A stretch of DNA of 64,000 nt from Rhodanobacter panaciterrae (lineage in GTDB: Bacteria > Pseudomonadota > Gammaproteobacteria > Xanthomonadales > Rhodanobacteraceae): positions 1,674,001 to 1,738,000 of the forward strand of contig NZ_BMXT01000001.1 of assembly GCF_014651895.1 (NCBI RefSeq), given 5' to 3'. Under the pieces are notes generated by a model that had not been told where the DNA came from, did not search any database, and saw nothing but the letters and a program-made list of their open reading frames with translations. This document shows positions 19,150-29,822 of this stretch, piece after piece. Each line of letters begins with the position of its first letter. Positions within the stretch are counted from its first letter, which is position 1. Position numbers and translations under genes: made by a program.

Positions 19150-20241
19150 ATGAGTACGTTGCCCTGGCTCCACCCCGATCGCGTCGCCCTGCTGGAACAG
19201 GCGCTGCGTCGGCGCATCCTGATCCTCGACGGCGGCATGGGCACCATGCTGCAGGCGCATGAACTGGACGAAGGTGGTTTTCGCGGCGAGCGTTTCGAGC
19301 ATGGTCACGACGGTCACGCGCAGGTGCACGACAACCATGCCCATCCGGGTGGTTGCGACCTCAAGGGCAATAACGACCTGCTCACCCTGACCAAGCCGGA
19401 GATCATCCGCGGCGTGCACGATGCTTACCTGGAAGCCGGCGCCGACCTGATCGAGACCAACACCTTCAACTCGACCCGGATCAGCCAGGCCGATTACAAG
19501 CTGCAGCATCTGGCGCACGAGTTGAACCTGGAAGGTGCACGTCTGGCCCGCGCCGCCTGCGACGCGATGACCGCAAAAACGCCACACCAGCCACGCTTTG
19601 TGATCGGCGTGCTCGGCCCGACCAGCCGCACCGCCTCGCTGTCACCGGACGTCAACGATCCGGGTTTCCGCAACGTCACGTTCGAGGAGCTGGCGGAGAA
19701 TTACACCGAATCCGCCAATGGCCTGATCGACGGCGGCGCCGACGTGATCATGGTCGAGACGATCTTCGATACCTTGAATGCCAAGGCCGCGCTGTTCGCG
19801 CTGAGCGAGCTGTTCCACCAGCGTGGTGCACGCATGCCGGTGATGATCTCCGGCACCATCACCGATCGCTCCGGCCGCACCCTGTCGGGGCAGACTGCCG
19901 AAGCGTTCTATTACTCGGTGCGCCACGCGCGGCCGTTGTCGGTAGGCTTCAACTGCGCGCTCGGTGCGGATGACCTGCGCCCGCACATCCAGACGCTGGC
20001 AAACCTCGCCGAGAGTTATGTCAGCACGCATCCGAACGCCGGTCTGCCGAACGCGTTCGGCGAATACGACGAGACGCCCGAACACATGGCCGACGTGATC
20101 GGCGGCTTCGCCCGCGACGGCCTGCTGAACCTGGTCGGCGGTTGTTGCGGCACCACCCCAGCCCACATCAAGGCGATCTCCGAGGCCGTGCGCAACCATC
20201 CGCCGCGCGCATTGCCTTCACTCGACGCGGAGGCCGCATGA
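19150..20241 (+). CDS. metH: Methionine synthase, homocysteine-binding subunit (split MetH N-terminal half)
   Basis: A 363-residue homocysteine S-methyltransferase domain equivalent to the first module of E. coli MetH. It has the [19 protein letters not shown] start, [38 protein letters not shown] and the zinc-ligand pair [11 protein letters not shown] near the C-terminus. The upstream zinc Cys is in GFNCA. Between RGERF and CDLKG (about residues 46-64) there is an unusual His-rich insert with six histidines; E. coli has only four residues there. AAAGGAAG precedes the ATG at 19150. The cobalamin half follows as a separate ORF at 20378, as is usual in Xanthomonadales. Confidence 0.93.
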   Translation: MSTLPWLHPDRVALLEQALRRRILILDGGMGTMLQAHELDEGGFRGERFEHGHDGHAQVHDNHAHPGGCDLKGNNDLLTLTKPEIIRGVHDAYLEAGADLIETNTFNSTRISQADYKLQHLAHELNLEGARLARAACDAMTAKTPHQPRFVIGVLGPTSRTASLSPDVNDPGFRNVTFEELAENYTESANGLIDGGADVIMVETIFDTLNAKAALFALSELFHQRGARMPVMISGTITDRSGRTLSGQTAEAFYYSVRHARPLSVGFNCALGADDLRPHIQTLANLAESYVSTHPNAGLPNAFGEYDETPEHMADVIGGFARDGLLNLVGGCCGTTPAHIKAISEAVRNHPPRALPSLDAEAA

Positions 20242-20254
20242 CCGCGCTTTTACT

Positions 20255-20368
20255 CCTCCCCCTGCATGCAGGGGGAGGCTGGGAGGGGGTAAAGCTCTTG
20301 CCGAACATCTCGAAAACCAGATCAAAAGCGTTACCCCTCCCCAGCCCTCCCCTGCATGCAGGGGAGGG
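20255..20368. repeat. Pair of inverted REP-like palindromes between the metH halves
   Basis: Two 24-bp perfect palindromes, both centred on TGCATGCA, lie at 20255-20278 and 20345-20368. Each is flanked on its inner side by a tail, CTGGGAGGGGGTAA in one and its near-complement TTACCCCTCCCCAG in the other. The whole is thus an inverted pair (BIME-like) around a spacer of about 39 bp. The right palindrome overlaps the purine-rich Shine-Dalgarno of the second MetH gene. This fills the gap between the two metH genes. Confidence 0.85.
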
Positions 20369-20377
20369 AGCAACTGC

Positions 20378-23086
<2,709 letters not shown>

Positions 23087-23098
23087 CTATCGTTATCC

Positions 23099-23122
23099 CG
23101 AGCGAGCTTGCAGGCTCGCTCG
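23099..23122 (+). terminator. Hairpin after metH
   Basis: A 9-bp perfect stem (CGAGCGAGC at 23099-23107, GCTCGCTCG at 23114-23122) with a 6-nt loop, 12 bp after the metH stop. It is not followed by a T-run, so it may be a 3' stabilising hairpin rather than a strong intrinsic terminator. Confidence 0.45.
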
Positions 23123-23129
23123 ATCTGAG

Positions 23130-23471
23130 TCACTCAATCGTGTCGCCGGTAATGCTGTTCTTGTGATGGCGCATATGCACGATCAGGTTGTAGACCGAGA
23201 CGAAGGCCGGAAAGAAATTCGAGATGATGCCCACCGAATCGTTCTTGCCGACCGTGAAATAAGCCAGCAACAACGCACTGCCCACCACCGACAGCCACCA
23301 GAACGACAGCGGCATCACCACCCGCTTGTGCTTGCGCGTGTAGTACAGCTGCACGAACCAGCGACTGGTGAACATCACCGAGCCGAGCAGGCCGACGATC
23401 TTCCACGGCGTCAGCTGGAAATTCTGCAGCGCTTGCAGAATGTGGGCAAATTGAGTGCTCAGAAAGTCCAT
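23130..23471 (-). CDS. Small LAB_N-domain membrane protein (lipid-A-disaccharide-synthase N-terminal-like)
   Basis: A 113-residue membrane protein with three hydrophobic helices and the LAB_N signature: WKIVGLLGSVMFTSRWFVQL, then YYTRKHKRVVMPLSFWWLS, and a C-terminal SVYNLIVHMRH. This domain is found alone or at the N-terminus of some lipid A disaccharide synthase-like proteins; no enzymatic role is established. It ends convergently with metH and starts upstream of the divergent tRNA-Val. Confidence 0.82.
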   Translation of the reverse strand: MDFLSTQFAHILQALQNFQLTPWKIVGLLGSVMFTSRWFVQLYYTRKHKRVVMPLSFWWLSVVGSALLLAYFTVGKNDSVGIISNFFPAFVSVYNLIVHMRHHKNSITGDTIE

Positions 23472-23632
23472 GGTCAGGTGCTTTGGCTTTGGAAGAGCGG
23501 CGAGTTTACAACCCCCACGTGCACCGCCGCCCAGCCAGCCCGCAACCCGCTACAACGCCCTGTCCCGGGACTCAAATCAGCGACAACCATTGACCTGCCC
23601 CGCCACTCCCCCTAGAATTCCGCGTTCTCGGC

Positions 23633-23707
23633 GGGCGATTAGCTCAGCGGTAGAGCACTGCCTTCACACGGCAGGTGTCGCAAGTTCGATCCTTGCATCG
23701 CCCACCA
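23633..23707 (+). tRNA. tRNA-Val (anticodon CAC)
   Basis: A 75-nt cloverleaf with encoded CCA. The acceptor stem pairs GGGCGAT with ATCGCCC, the D-stem is GCTC/GAGC, the anticodon stem CTGCC/GGCAG encloses loop TTCACAC giving anticodon CAC, and the T-stem GCAAG/CTTGC encloses TTCGATC. It decodes the valine codon GUG. Its 3' 55 nt recur in degenerate form at 25844-25898. Confidence 0.95.
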
Positions 23708-23714
23708 ACAGATT

Positions 23715-23750
23715 CAGCAAAAAGCCACCTTCGCGGGTGGCTTTTTGCTG
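23715..23750 (+). terminator. Rho-independent terminator of tRNA-Val
   Basis: A perfect 15-bp stem (CAGCAAAAAGCCACC at 23715-23729, complement at 23736-23750) with a 6-nt loop and a T-run inside the descending arm, starting 8 nt after the tRNA. Confidence 0.9.
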
Positions 23751-23845
23751 GGCTCGGCCGGCAGTACGGAAAAAGCATCCGGTTACCGGCAGAATCATGT
23801 CAGCCGGGATCGGTCACGAACACGCCAGCGAGCGCCGTGATCTTT

Positions 23846-25732
23846 CTACGGCTCCGATTCCACCCGGTTGTTGCCACCGTGTTTGGCCCGATAAAGGGCC
23901 ACATCGGCGCGCCTGATCATCGCGTCTGCACTCGTTTCGCCGGGCCGTATACGCGAGATGCCCACACTGACGGATACCCGCAATTGCGGACAGATGTCAT
24001 CCATGTTCAGTGCCTCGACATTGCCGCGCAACCGCTCCGCCACCAGCACACTGCCATCTGCCCCGGTATTCGGCAGCACGACATAGAACTCATCGCCACC
24101 CCAGCGCCCCAGCTGGTCGAACTGTCGCAAGGCATCCTTGCAGGCAGCGACAATCCGCAACAATGCCCAGTCGCCCAGCTGGTGGCCATGACTGTCGTTG
24201 ATTTCCTTGAAATCATCGACATCGAGATGCAGCAGACTCAGTTCATGCCCAGCTCCATGGGCACGCTTGACCTCCTCGGCCAGTACCTTCTCGATACCGC
24301 GGCGATTGGCCACCCCGGTGAGGACATCGGTCATCGCCATTCGCTTGTAGCGACGCAGATGCTGGATCTGCCGCATCACCAGCCACGCCAGCAGCAGCGT
24401 CAGCACGCCACCGAGCAACAGTGCAAGGCGCTGCCAGCGGCGCACCTGTTCCAGCGAGTCGATCTGCGTCCTGCTTAATGCGGCGTCGGCAGCGAGGCGA
24501 CGATTCTCCAGATCACGTCGCGTGGTATCGAACTGATAGCTCATCAGGATCGTTTCCTGTCGGCGTGCCATCAGATCGAGCTCGGCATTCGCATTGATCG
24601 TGCGCTGAAGGTCTTCGATGGTGGCCTGCAGCAGACCCAGCGCATAGTCACTCCTGGCGCGGGCAGCGTAGAGCTGCGCCAGATAACGGATGTTTCTGTC
24701 CGCGGTGATGCCTGTCTCGGCCGTGGCGTAATCGGTCAACGCCACTTTGTGCTGGCCCACGCCGGCGTGCGCAATACCGTATTGCAGGTGCATCATGGCC
24801 ATCGATGACTGATCGGATACTGATGCAAATGCCGTTCCGGCCTGCCCCAGTGCATCCAGGGCCGGCTGGTACTCGTGCTGGCCGTTGTACACCTCGGCCA
24901 GACCCAGCTGAGCCGTAGCTTCGCTTTGCCGATCCGACATCTGTTTGGCCAGTGCCAAGGCCTGCTTCAGCTCCTGGATCGCCTCGCCGGAATTGCCACT
25001 ATCGTCATCCAGGTAGCCCAGCTCCATGTGCACCTGGAGCTGACTGCCGTTGTCGTGCCGCTGTTCGGCCCAGGCCCTGGACTGTTCGAGATAAGCCCGT
25101 GCCTTGTCGTACTCACCGAGGCGCCGATACGCACCAGCAATATCGAGCAGGTTGCCTTCCGCGAGAATATGCTTTCCAGCACTGGTATAGCTGCGATTGG
25201 CTTCCAGCAAGTCCACCAGTGCCAGCGCCTGCTCGCCCTGCAGCGACTCCACCGAGCCACGCAAGCTGAGCCCGTCGCCGATGCGTTCCGCATCGTTGAC
25301 CTGCCGTGCCAGCAACAGGCCGGCGTTGTAATCGACAAGAGCATCCGCGCTGGTCGTGGTCAGCGCCTGATACTGACCTCGACAGTAATGGAAGTCGATC
25401 TGTGCATGGACATCGGCAGCATGCATGGCATCGGCAAGCGCCGACGAGGCATAGGCGAGTCCGGTACGCGCGTTGTTGGTGAATGACATCTCGCAATAGA
25501 GTGCGCGATAGACACGCTCACGTCGCGCGTCACCCGGTGGCAGCAATGCATGGAGCTGTGCCAGTACCCGATTCGTTTCGGCAGTATCGACCGGAACCAG
25601 TTCGTTGCTGTCCAACTGATCTGCCAGACGATCAAATGCGGATGCCGAAGGCGTTGACGCGGCGCAAACGCCGACGCTGGCCAGCACCAGGCTGGCTCCA
25701 AAAAGCAACGATATGGCCCGCCCCCCAAACAT
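23846..25732 (-). CDS. Periplasmic-TPR diguanylate cyclase (GGDEF)
   Basis: 628 residues. A signal peptide (about 1-25, LVLASVGVCAA) precedes a helical repeat region (about 40-400) with TPR-like units such as GEYDKARAYLEQSRAWAEQ and GEAIQELKQALALAKQM. A membrane helix LALLLGGVLTLLLAWLVM (about 420-437) leads to a cytoplasmic GGDEF domain. The active site reads RWGGDEF at 543-549. The inhibitory I-site RQFD sits exactly five residues before it, so the protein should make c-di-GMP with product inhibition. The TPR region would sense a periplasmic or protein signal. It is the only gene between tRNA-Val and the tRNA fragment, and the signal it senses is unknown. Confidence 0.92.
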   Translation of the reverse strand: MFGGRAISLLFGASLVLASVGVCAASTPSASAFDRLADQLDSNELVPVDTAETNRVLAQLHALLPPGDARRERVYRALYCEMSFTNNARTGLAYASSALADAMHAADVHAQIDFHYCRGQYQALTTTSADALVDYNAGLLLARQVNDAERIGDGLSLRGSVESLQGEQALALVDLLEANRSYTSAGKHILAEGNLLDIAGAYRRLGEYDKARAYLEQSRAWAEQRHDNGSQLQVHMELGYLDDDSGNSGEAIQELKQALALAKQMSDRQSEATAQLGLAEVYNGQHEYQPALDALGQAGTAFASVSDQSSMAMMHLQYGIAHAGVGQHKVALTDYATAETGITADRNIRYLAQLYAARARSDYALGLLQATIEDLQRTINANAELDLMARRQETILMSYQFDTTRRDLENRRLAADAALSRTQIDSLEQVRRWQRLALLLGGVLTLLLAWLVMRQIQHLRRYKRMAMTDVLTGVANRRGIEKVLAEEVKRAHGAGHELSLLHLDVDDFKEINDSHGHQLGDWALLRIVAACKDALRQFDQLGRWGGDEFYVVLPNTGADGSVLVAERLRGNVEALNMDDICPQLRVSVSVGISRIRPGETSADAMIRRADVALYRAKHGGNNRVESEP

Positions 25733-25843
25733 GCTCAGATCCCTCCCCCAAGGTCACCAGCAACCTGCAGCATACAGGGACGCATGGCGCTACGGGCTTT
25801 CCATCCATGAGCGTTGAGGGATAGCTTTCTGGTTCTGTCCTCG

Positions 25844-25898
25844 GAGCACTGCCTTCACACGGCAGGCATCACAAGTTCGACTCTTGCATCGCCTACCA
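25844..25898 (+). repeat. Degenerate 3' fragment of tRNA-Val (att-like direct repeat)
   Basis: 55 nt aligned without gaps to 23653-23707 of tRNA-Val, 49 identical, including anticodon loop, T-loop and an intact CCA-like end. All six differences are transitions. The D-arm and 5' acceptor half are missing, so it is not a functional tRNA. It is a direct repeat of the tRNA 3' part, as left by tyrosine-recombinase integration into a tRNA gene. It ends 1 bp before the stop codon of the ABC transporter gene. Confidence 0.88.
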
Positions 25899-25899
25899 G

Positions 25900-27654
25900 C
25901 TAAGACTTGAAGCGATCCGATGAACCAAACAAAGGCGTTGCGCGCGGAAGATCCGCTTTCCCGGCCACCGTCGTGACGAGATTGTTGCCGATATTCAGGC
26001 ATTGGTCCGCGATCGTCGCCACGCCGGTCCGGTGCGACACGACGATCAGGATCGTCTGCGGCAAGCGGCGCTTTAGTGCTGCAAGAACCACGATCTCGGA
26101 AGCGGCATCGAGCGCACTCGTCGCCTCATCCAGCAAGGCCAGGAAAGGCTGCCGCAGGATGACCTGGGCCAGCAGCAGTCGCTGCAACTCGCCTCCGGAA
26201 AGCCGACTCGAAGAATTGTGCAGTGCCGTATCGAGTCCGTGCGGCGAACTCGCCAGTCGCTTGTCGAGCCCCACGTCCGTCAACACACTGCGCAACATCT
26301 CATCGGCGGCTTCGGGCGCCGCCCACAACAGGCACTCGCGTACAGAATGCTGCCAGGGCCGGACACTCTGGCTGACATAGGCGCCATGCCGCACCAGCTC
26401 GCGGTACTCGTCAAAATCGATAGTCCGTTCGCCGGCACGTGCGACAAAAGTCTCGGGCGTCATCATCCCTGCGAGGACATCGATCAGGCTGCTCTTGCCG
26501 ATACCGGAATCGCCCGAAATCAGGGTCAGCTCGCCGGGCACCAGAACCAGATCGCCGACATCGAGACCGGTCGCTGGCGGTATCAACCGCATCCGCTCGA
26601 TATGCAACACGTCACTGGAAGTCGTCTTGCGCGACGACGCAACTGACGAACGATCAGGTTCGAGGTGCATGTACCGCTGCCACAGTTCGAATGCCGGAGC
26701 GGCCGAACGCAACTGCTGAAAACTCTGCCGGGTTGTGACCAGATAGGGCAACAAGCGCCCGAGCAACAGACACACCGCGATCAGCGACGCCTGGTCGATG
26801 CCGCGCCAGCGATGGGCGAGCACGAACAGCGCCGCGATCCCCGCCGCCGCCAGCAGCTCCATCAGCAGCCGCCCGGAAGCCACCAGCTCCAGTTGACGCC
26901 GGTAGCCGTGGCACAGCCGGGCGGAAACGGCGCCGTAGCTTTCCTTCTCCACCTCCTCCTTGCCGAACGAACGGATGTGGCGCAGGCGCCGCGGAAAATC
27001 CTCGCTGTGCCAGAACAGTCGCGTCATGTCTTCGACGTACTGGCGACTGACCAGCGATTGCTCGCGCCCATAGGCACGTGACGCCAGCAGTCCAAGACCT
27101 GCGAGCAACGGCGCCGCCAGCATCAAGGGTGGCGACACCCAGAACGCGAAACCGAGACTGACGGCAGCAGTGACGCCGGCGATCAGCAATTGCTGCAGGG
27201 CGCTGAAACCCTGCACGATGAGCTCGACGCTACGGATGAGGACATTGGCGATCTCTGCGGACGTCGAATTCGCCAGCGACTTCAATGGAGCGTCGACCAG
27301 GCGTGCATGCACCCGGCGACGCAGGCTCATGCCGTAACGACCTAACAGGCGCGCTCCCAAGCGCGCTGTCTGCCAACGCAACAGGGCGAAGGCAACCATC
27401 GCGGCGGCGAAGACGGCCGCCTGCATTTCGACGCTGCGTCCTGCGCCGAACAGCACATTGCCAAACGGCAGCGTGTGCCCCGGCTGGACCAGCGGCACCA
27501 GCAACACCGCCGCGAGACTCCCGGCAAAAGCCACCCCCAGCGACAGCAGCACATACGCCGCTGTTTCCACCAGTTCGGCGTGCGTAAGCGTACGCACAAG
27601 CGAACGCAGCAGGCCGTGGACTCGATCAGGTGCTGGCGACGGCTCGCCTGACAT
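25900..27654 (-). CDS. ABC transporter, fused permease and ATPase (exporter)
   Basis: 584 residues. The N-terminal permease domain has about six hydrophobic segments between residues 30 and 305. The ATPase domain follows, with Walker A GDSGIGKSS (381-389), the signature SRLSGGELQRLLLAQVIL, Walker B FLALLDEATSALD, and the H-loop in VVSHRTGVATIA. It is a half-size exporter likely acting as a homodimer in the inner membrane. The substrate is unknown; the place at the left end of the cluster suggests export of the cluster's product or precursor. No peptidase C39 domain is present at the N-terminus. The C-terminal stop abuts the tRNA fragment. Confidence 0.87.
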   Translation of the reverse strand: MSGEPSPAPDRVHGLLRSLVRTLTHAELVETAAYVLLSLGVAFAGSLAAVLLVPLVQPGHTLPFGNVLFGAGRSVEMQAAVFAAAMVAFALLRWQTARLGARLLGRYGMSLRRRVHARLVDAPLKSLANSTSAEIANVLIRSVELIVQGFSALQQLLIAGVTAAVSLGFAFWVSPPLMLAAPLLAGLGLLASRAYGREQSLVSRQYVEDMTRLFWHSEDFPRRLRHIRSFGKEEVEKESYGAVSARLCHGYRRQLELVASGRLLMELLAAAGIAALFVLAHRWRGIDQASLIAVCLLLGRLLPYLVTTRQSFQQLRSAAPAFELWQRYMHLEPDRSSVASSRKTTSSDVLHIERMRLIPPATGLDVGDLVLVPGELTLISGDSGIGKSSLIDVLAGMMTPETFVARAGERTIDFDEYRELVRHGAYVSQSVRPWQHSVRECLLWAAPEAADEMLRSVLTDVGLDKRLASSPHGLDTALHNSSSRLSGGELQRLLLAQVILRQPFLALLDEATSALDAASEIVVLAALKRRLPQTILIVVSHRTGVATIADQCLNIGNNLVTTVAGKADLPRATPLFGSSDRFKS

Positions 27655-27846
27655 CTTTACGAGCCCGCGCCGCAGGCCAGCAGCATGGACCGTGGCTTCG
27701 ATGACACTTCATGGCGATTCAGAACGCGTTACTCCCGGGCCGGATTTCCCATGTCGGTAAGTGCGGCCGACACAGGAAAAGGTTGCGCGACATCGCCGCA
27801 CTGCTTCATCTATTGCTTGAAGCGCAGACGGCCCGAAAACACTTGG

Positions 27847-27882
27847 CTACGGCGTCTTGCCTGACTACGGCGTCTTGTCTGC
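27847..27882. repeat. 18-bp tandem duplication at the 3' end of the peroxiredoxin gene
   Basis: Two adjacent 18-bp copies (27847-27864 and 27865-27882), 16 of 18 identical. The gene-proximal copy encodes the last codons plus TAG, and the distal copy repeats them beyond the stop. A small recent slippage event with no obvious coding effect. Confidence 0.7.
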
Positions 27883-28491
27883 CTGCAGGCCTTGCACGAT
27901 GGCCAGCGACCGTTTCACATGTTCGTCCGGCCGAAGGTGATCGCTCTCAGAGGAAAGCGTAGCGACGATCTTGCCGTTGCCGGCGATGACGAAAGTTGTG
28001 CGAGAGATAAAGGCATGATCGATCGCCACGCCGCGCACATCGTTCATGCCTGGCTGTGCCGCCTCGGCTTTCAGATCATAGGAGAGCGCGATCTTGACGT
28101 CGGCATCGGAGGCAACCGGAAACTTTCCGGCGCAGTACTTCGGGTCCGCCGAGAAGGCGTTGAGGCGTCCGATGCTGTCGGCCGATACGCCGATGATGGT
28201 CGCGCCGGCCGCGTCGAACTTGTCCCGGTTGGCTGCAAAGGTATGTGCTTCCAGATCGCAGCCTCCCGTGTAGGCCGACGGGTAGAAGTACACCACCACC
28301 GGCCCTTTCTTGAGGGCATCGGCAAGCGAGAAGGTGAATTCCTTGCCTGCCTGGCTGGCCTGCGCCGTGAATGTGGGTGCCGTGGCACCCGGCGCGAGTG
28401 CAGCAAAGGCCGGCATCGCCGCAGCCAGCGCCACCAGCGCACCTAGTGCCATCGATCCTGCAAGACGTTTTTTCATTTTCGCGACCCTCAT
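27865..28491 (-). CDS. Exported peroxiredoxin (AhpC/TSA, BCP-like)
   Basis: A 208-residue peroxiredoxin with an N-terminal signal peptide (basic start, then SMALGALVALAAAMPAFA). The thioredoxin-fold core shows VVVYFYPSAYTGGCDLEAH, in which TGGC holds the peroxidatic Cys, as in BCP/PrxQ proteins (TPGC). A late ARG-like contact lies in DHAFISRTTFVI. It would reduce hydrogen peroxide or organic peroxides in the periplasm. The ATG at 28491 has GGAAAGGG at good spacing; ATG 28476 is an alternative. It lies between the ABC exporter and the HPr-kinase-like gene, an unusual place for a housekeeping peroxidase. Confidence 0.87.
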   Translation of the reverse strand: MRVAKMKKRLAGSMALGALVALAAAMPAFAALAPGATAPTFTAQASQAGKEFTFSLADALKKGPVVVYFYPSAYTGGCDLEAHTFAANRDKFDAAGATIIGVSADSIGRLNAFSADPKYCAGKFPVASDADVKIALSYDLKAEAAQPGMNDVRGVAIDHAFISRTTFVIAGNGKIVATLSSESDHLRPDEHVKRSLAIVQGLQADKTP

Positions 28492-28534
28492 GAAGTAACC
28501 CTTTCCAAGTGTGACACGGACGCGATCGACGGCA

Positions 28535-29683
28535 TCAGTCGAGCAGTTGGCGCAGTGCATTGGCAGAATCCCGCGGATGGCGCCCGCGGCGTAGCAGGTG
28601 GACGCCCTGCTGCATCATTCGCTGTTCGAAGCGGTGCCAGCCCGGCTGTCCTGACGCATACGCCTGATCAGCGGACAGCCGGGCGGCAATTTCATCCGGA
28701 GGGATAACGCTCAACAGGACATCGGGATCATCGGCCGATTGAGCGGAAACGAACACCGCGCCGACCAGCTCCAGCGGAGCCGCCGCGAGCCGGCCGTGGC
28801 CTAGCCGTAAATCGGCTTCGAACTTCTCTACACCGCTACGCCGACGGATGATGGGCGCCTGATTGATCCAGCGCCGGGTTGCATCGTCATCGATGAGACA
28901 CAACGCATCGGCCTGCACATGCAGGTAATTGGCGACGCCGGTGGCGAGCATGCTCTCCGGCTGCACGAAGACCGCATCTTCGGCGAGAAAGTCCAGCCCC
29001 TGCAGCAAGCTGTGCAAGGCCAAGGTCGATTTGCCCGAGCCGCTGGCTCCCAGCAGCAGGATGCCGCGTCCTTCCCGGCCGACGCAGGCGCCATGCAGGG
29101 GGACCAGGCCCAGTCCGCGCGTCGCCAGGGTGAATACGGCAAATTCGATGAGCTCGTAGCGCAGATGGTAGCGATGACTGAGCATGTCCTCCGACGCCAC
29201 TACCAAGGCGCGACGCTGCTCGGGAGCCAGCACCACATAGTTCGACGCATCCATCACGCCGCAGAGCAGGCCCGCACCGGATTGCACGCGCATCGGTGGT
29301 GGCTCCGCAGCGCTCGGGGAAAGCTGGCGCGGCAGCAGGCGCAGTTCGATGCGGAACTCCGGCGTGCCCATCATCAATTGGTGTGGTGGCAGACCGGCGT
29401 AAGCGGCCTCGACAAGATCCAGCAGCGCCTCGCTGGTGCTTTCGAAGCGGAAGCATCCGCCCAGGATCTGCCGACACACCGAGAAGCGGCGATCGGAGCG
29501 CCGCTCGCAAAAAGGGTCTGCACCGGCGTCTTGAACGCCAGCGCAGAAGCCAAGGCCATCATCGTCGATCAAAAGTGTCAGCCGTCTGATTGCCGCGCAC
29601 CGCACGGTGCGGATACGAAAAGAATGCCCAGTAAGTACCGCCGCGCTGGAAAAAGGTTGCGTCCGCCCCTCGATGCACGACAT
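28535..29683 (-). CDS. HPr-kinase-like P-loop protein
   Basis: 382 residues. The C-terminal half is related to the HPr kinase/phosphorylase C-terminal domain: GACVGREGRGILLLGASGSGKSTLALH with the P-loop at 212-220, then FLAEDAVFVQPES, resembling the HprK 'L-x-x-D-D' block. The N-terminal about 190 residues do not resemble the HprK sensor domain. Such truncated HprK-like proteins occur in polysaccharide and modified-peptide gene clusters, often with PqqD and nucleotidyltransferase-like partners; their substrate is not known. It is divergent from the radical SAM gene, and the 139-bp gap between them is the likely shared promoter. Confidence 0.72.
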   Translation of the reverse strand: MSCIEGRTQPFSSAAVLTGHSFRIRTVRCAAIRRLTLLIDDDGLGFCAGVQDAGADPFCERRSDRRFSVCRQILGGCFRFESTSEALLDLVEAAYAGLPPHQLMMGTPEFRIELRLLPRQLSPSAAEPPPMRVQSGAGLLCGVMDASNYVVLAPEQRRALVVASEDMLSHRYHLRYELIEFAVFTLATRGLGLVPLHGACVGREGRGILLLGASGSGKSTLALHSLLQGLDFLAEDAVFVQPESMLATGVANYLHVQADALCLIDDDATRRWINQAPIIRRRSGVEKFEADLRLGHGRLAAAPLELVGAVFVSAQSADDPDVLLSVIPPDEIAARLSADQAYASGQPGWHRFEQRMMQQGVHLLRRGRHPRDSANALRQLLD

Positions 29684-29822
29684 CCGACTATTTTGCCGCG
29701 CGAGGCAACCGAAGCCCGCCGCTCAGGCACTCACGTCCAGTCAACGTCAATCGCTGGAGCCGGGCCGGCCCGGCACCGATGCGCTGCTGCAGTTTGCCCC
29801 ACGGCTTACGAGACCCTTTGCG

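Noticed and set aside
25844-25898. A second functional tRNA-Val gene.
   Set aside because: The 5' acceptor strand and D-arm are missing, so no cloverleaf can form; it is a 3' fragment.
27729-27809. A 26-codon minus-strand ORF (MKQCGDVAQPFPVSAALTD start) just upstream of the ABC exporter gene, as a possible precursor peptide.
   Set aside because: No convincing ribosome-binding site, no leader/core features, and no RiPP maturation enzymes such as PqqD, a C39 protease or an asparagine-synthetase homologue nearby; an ORF of this size is expected by chance.
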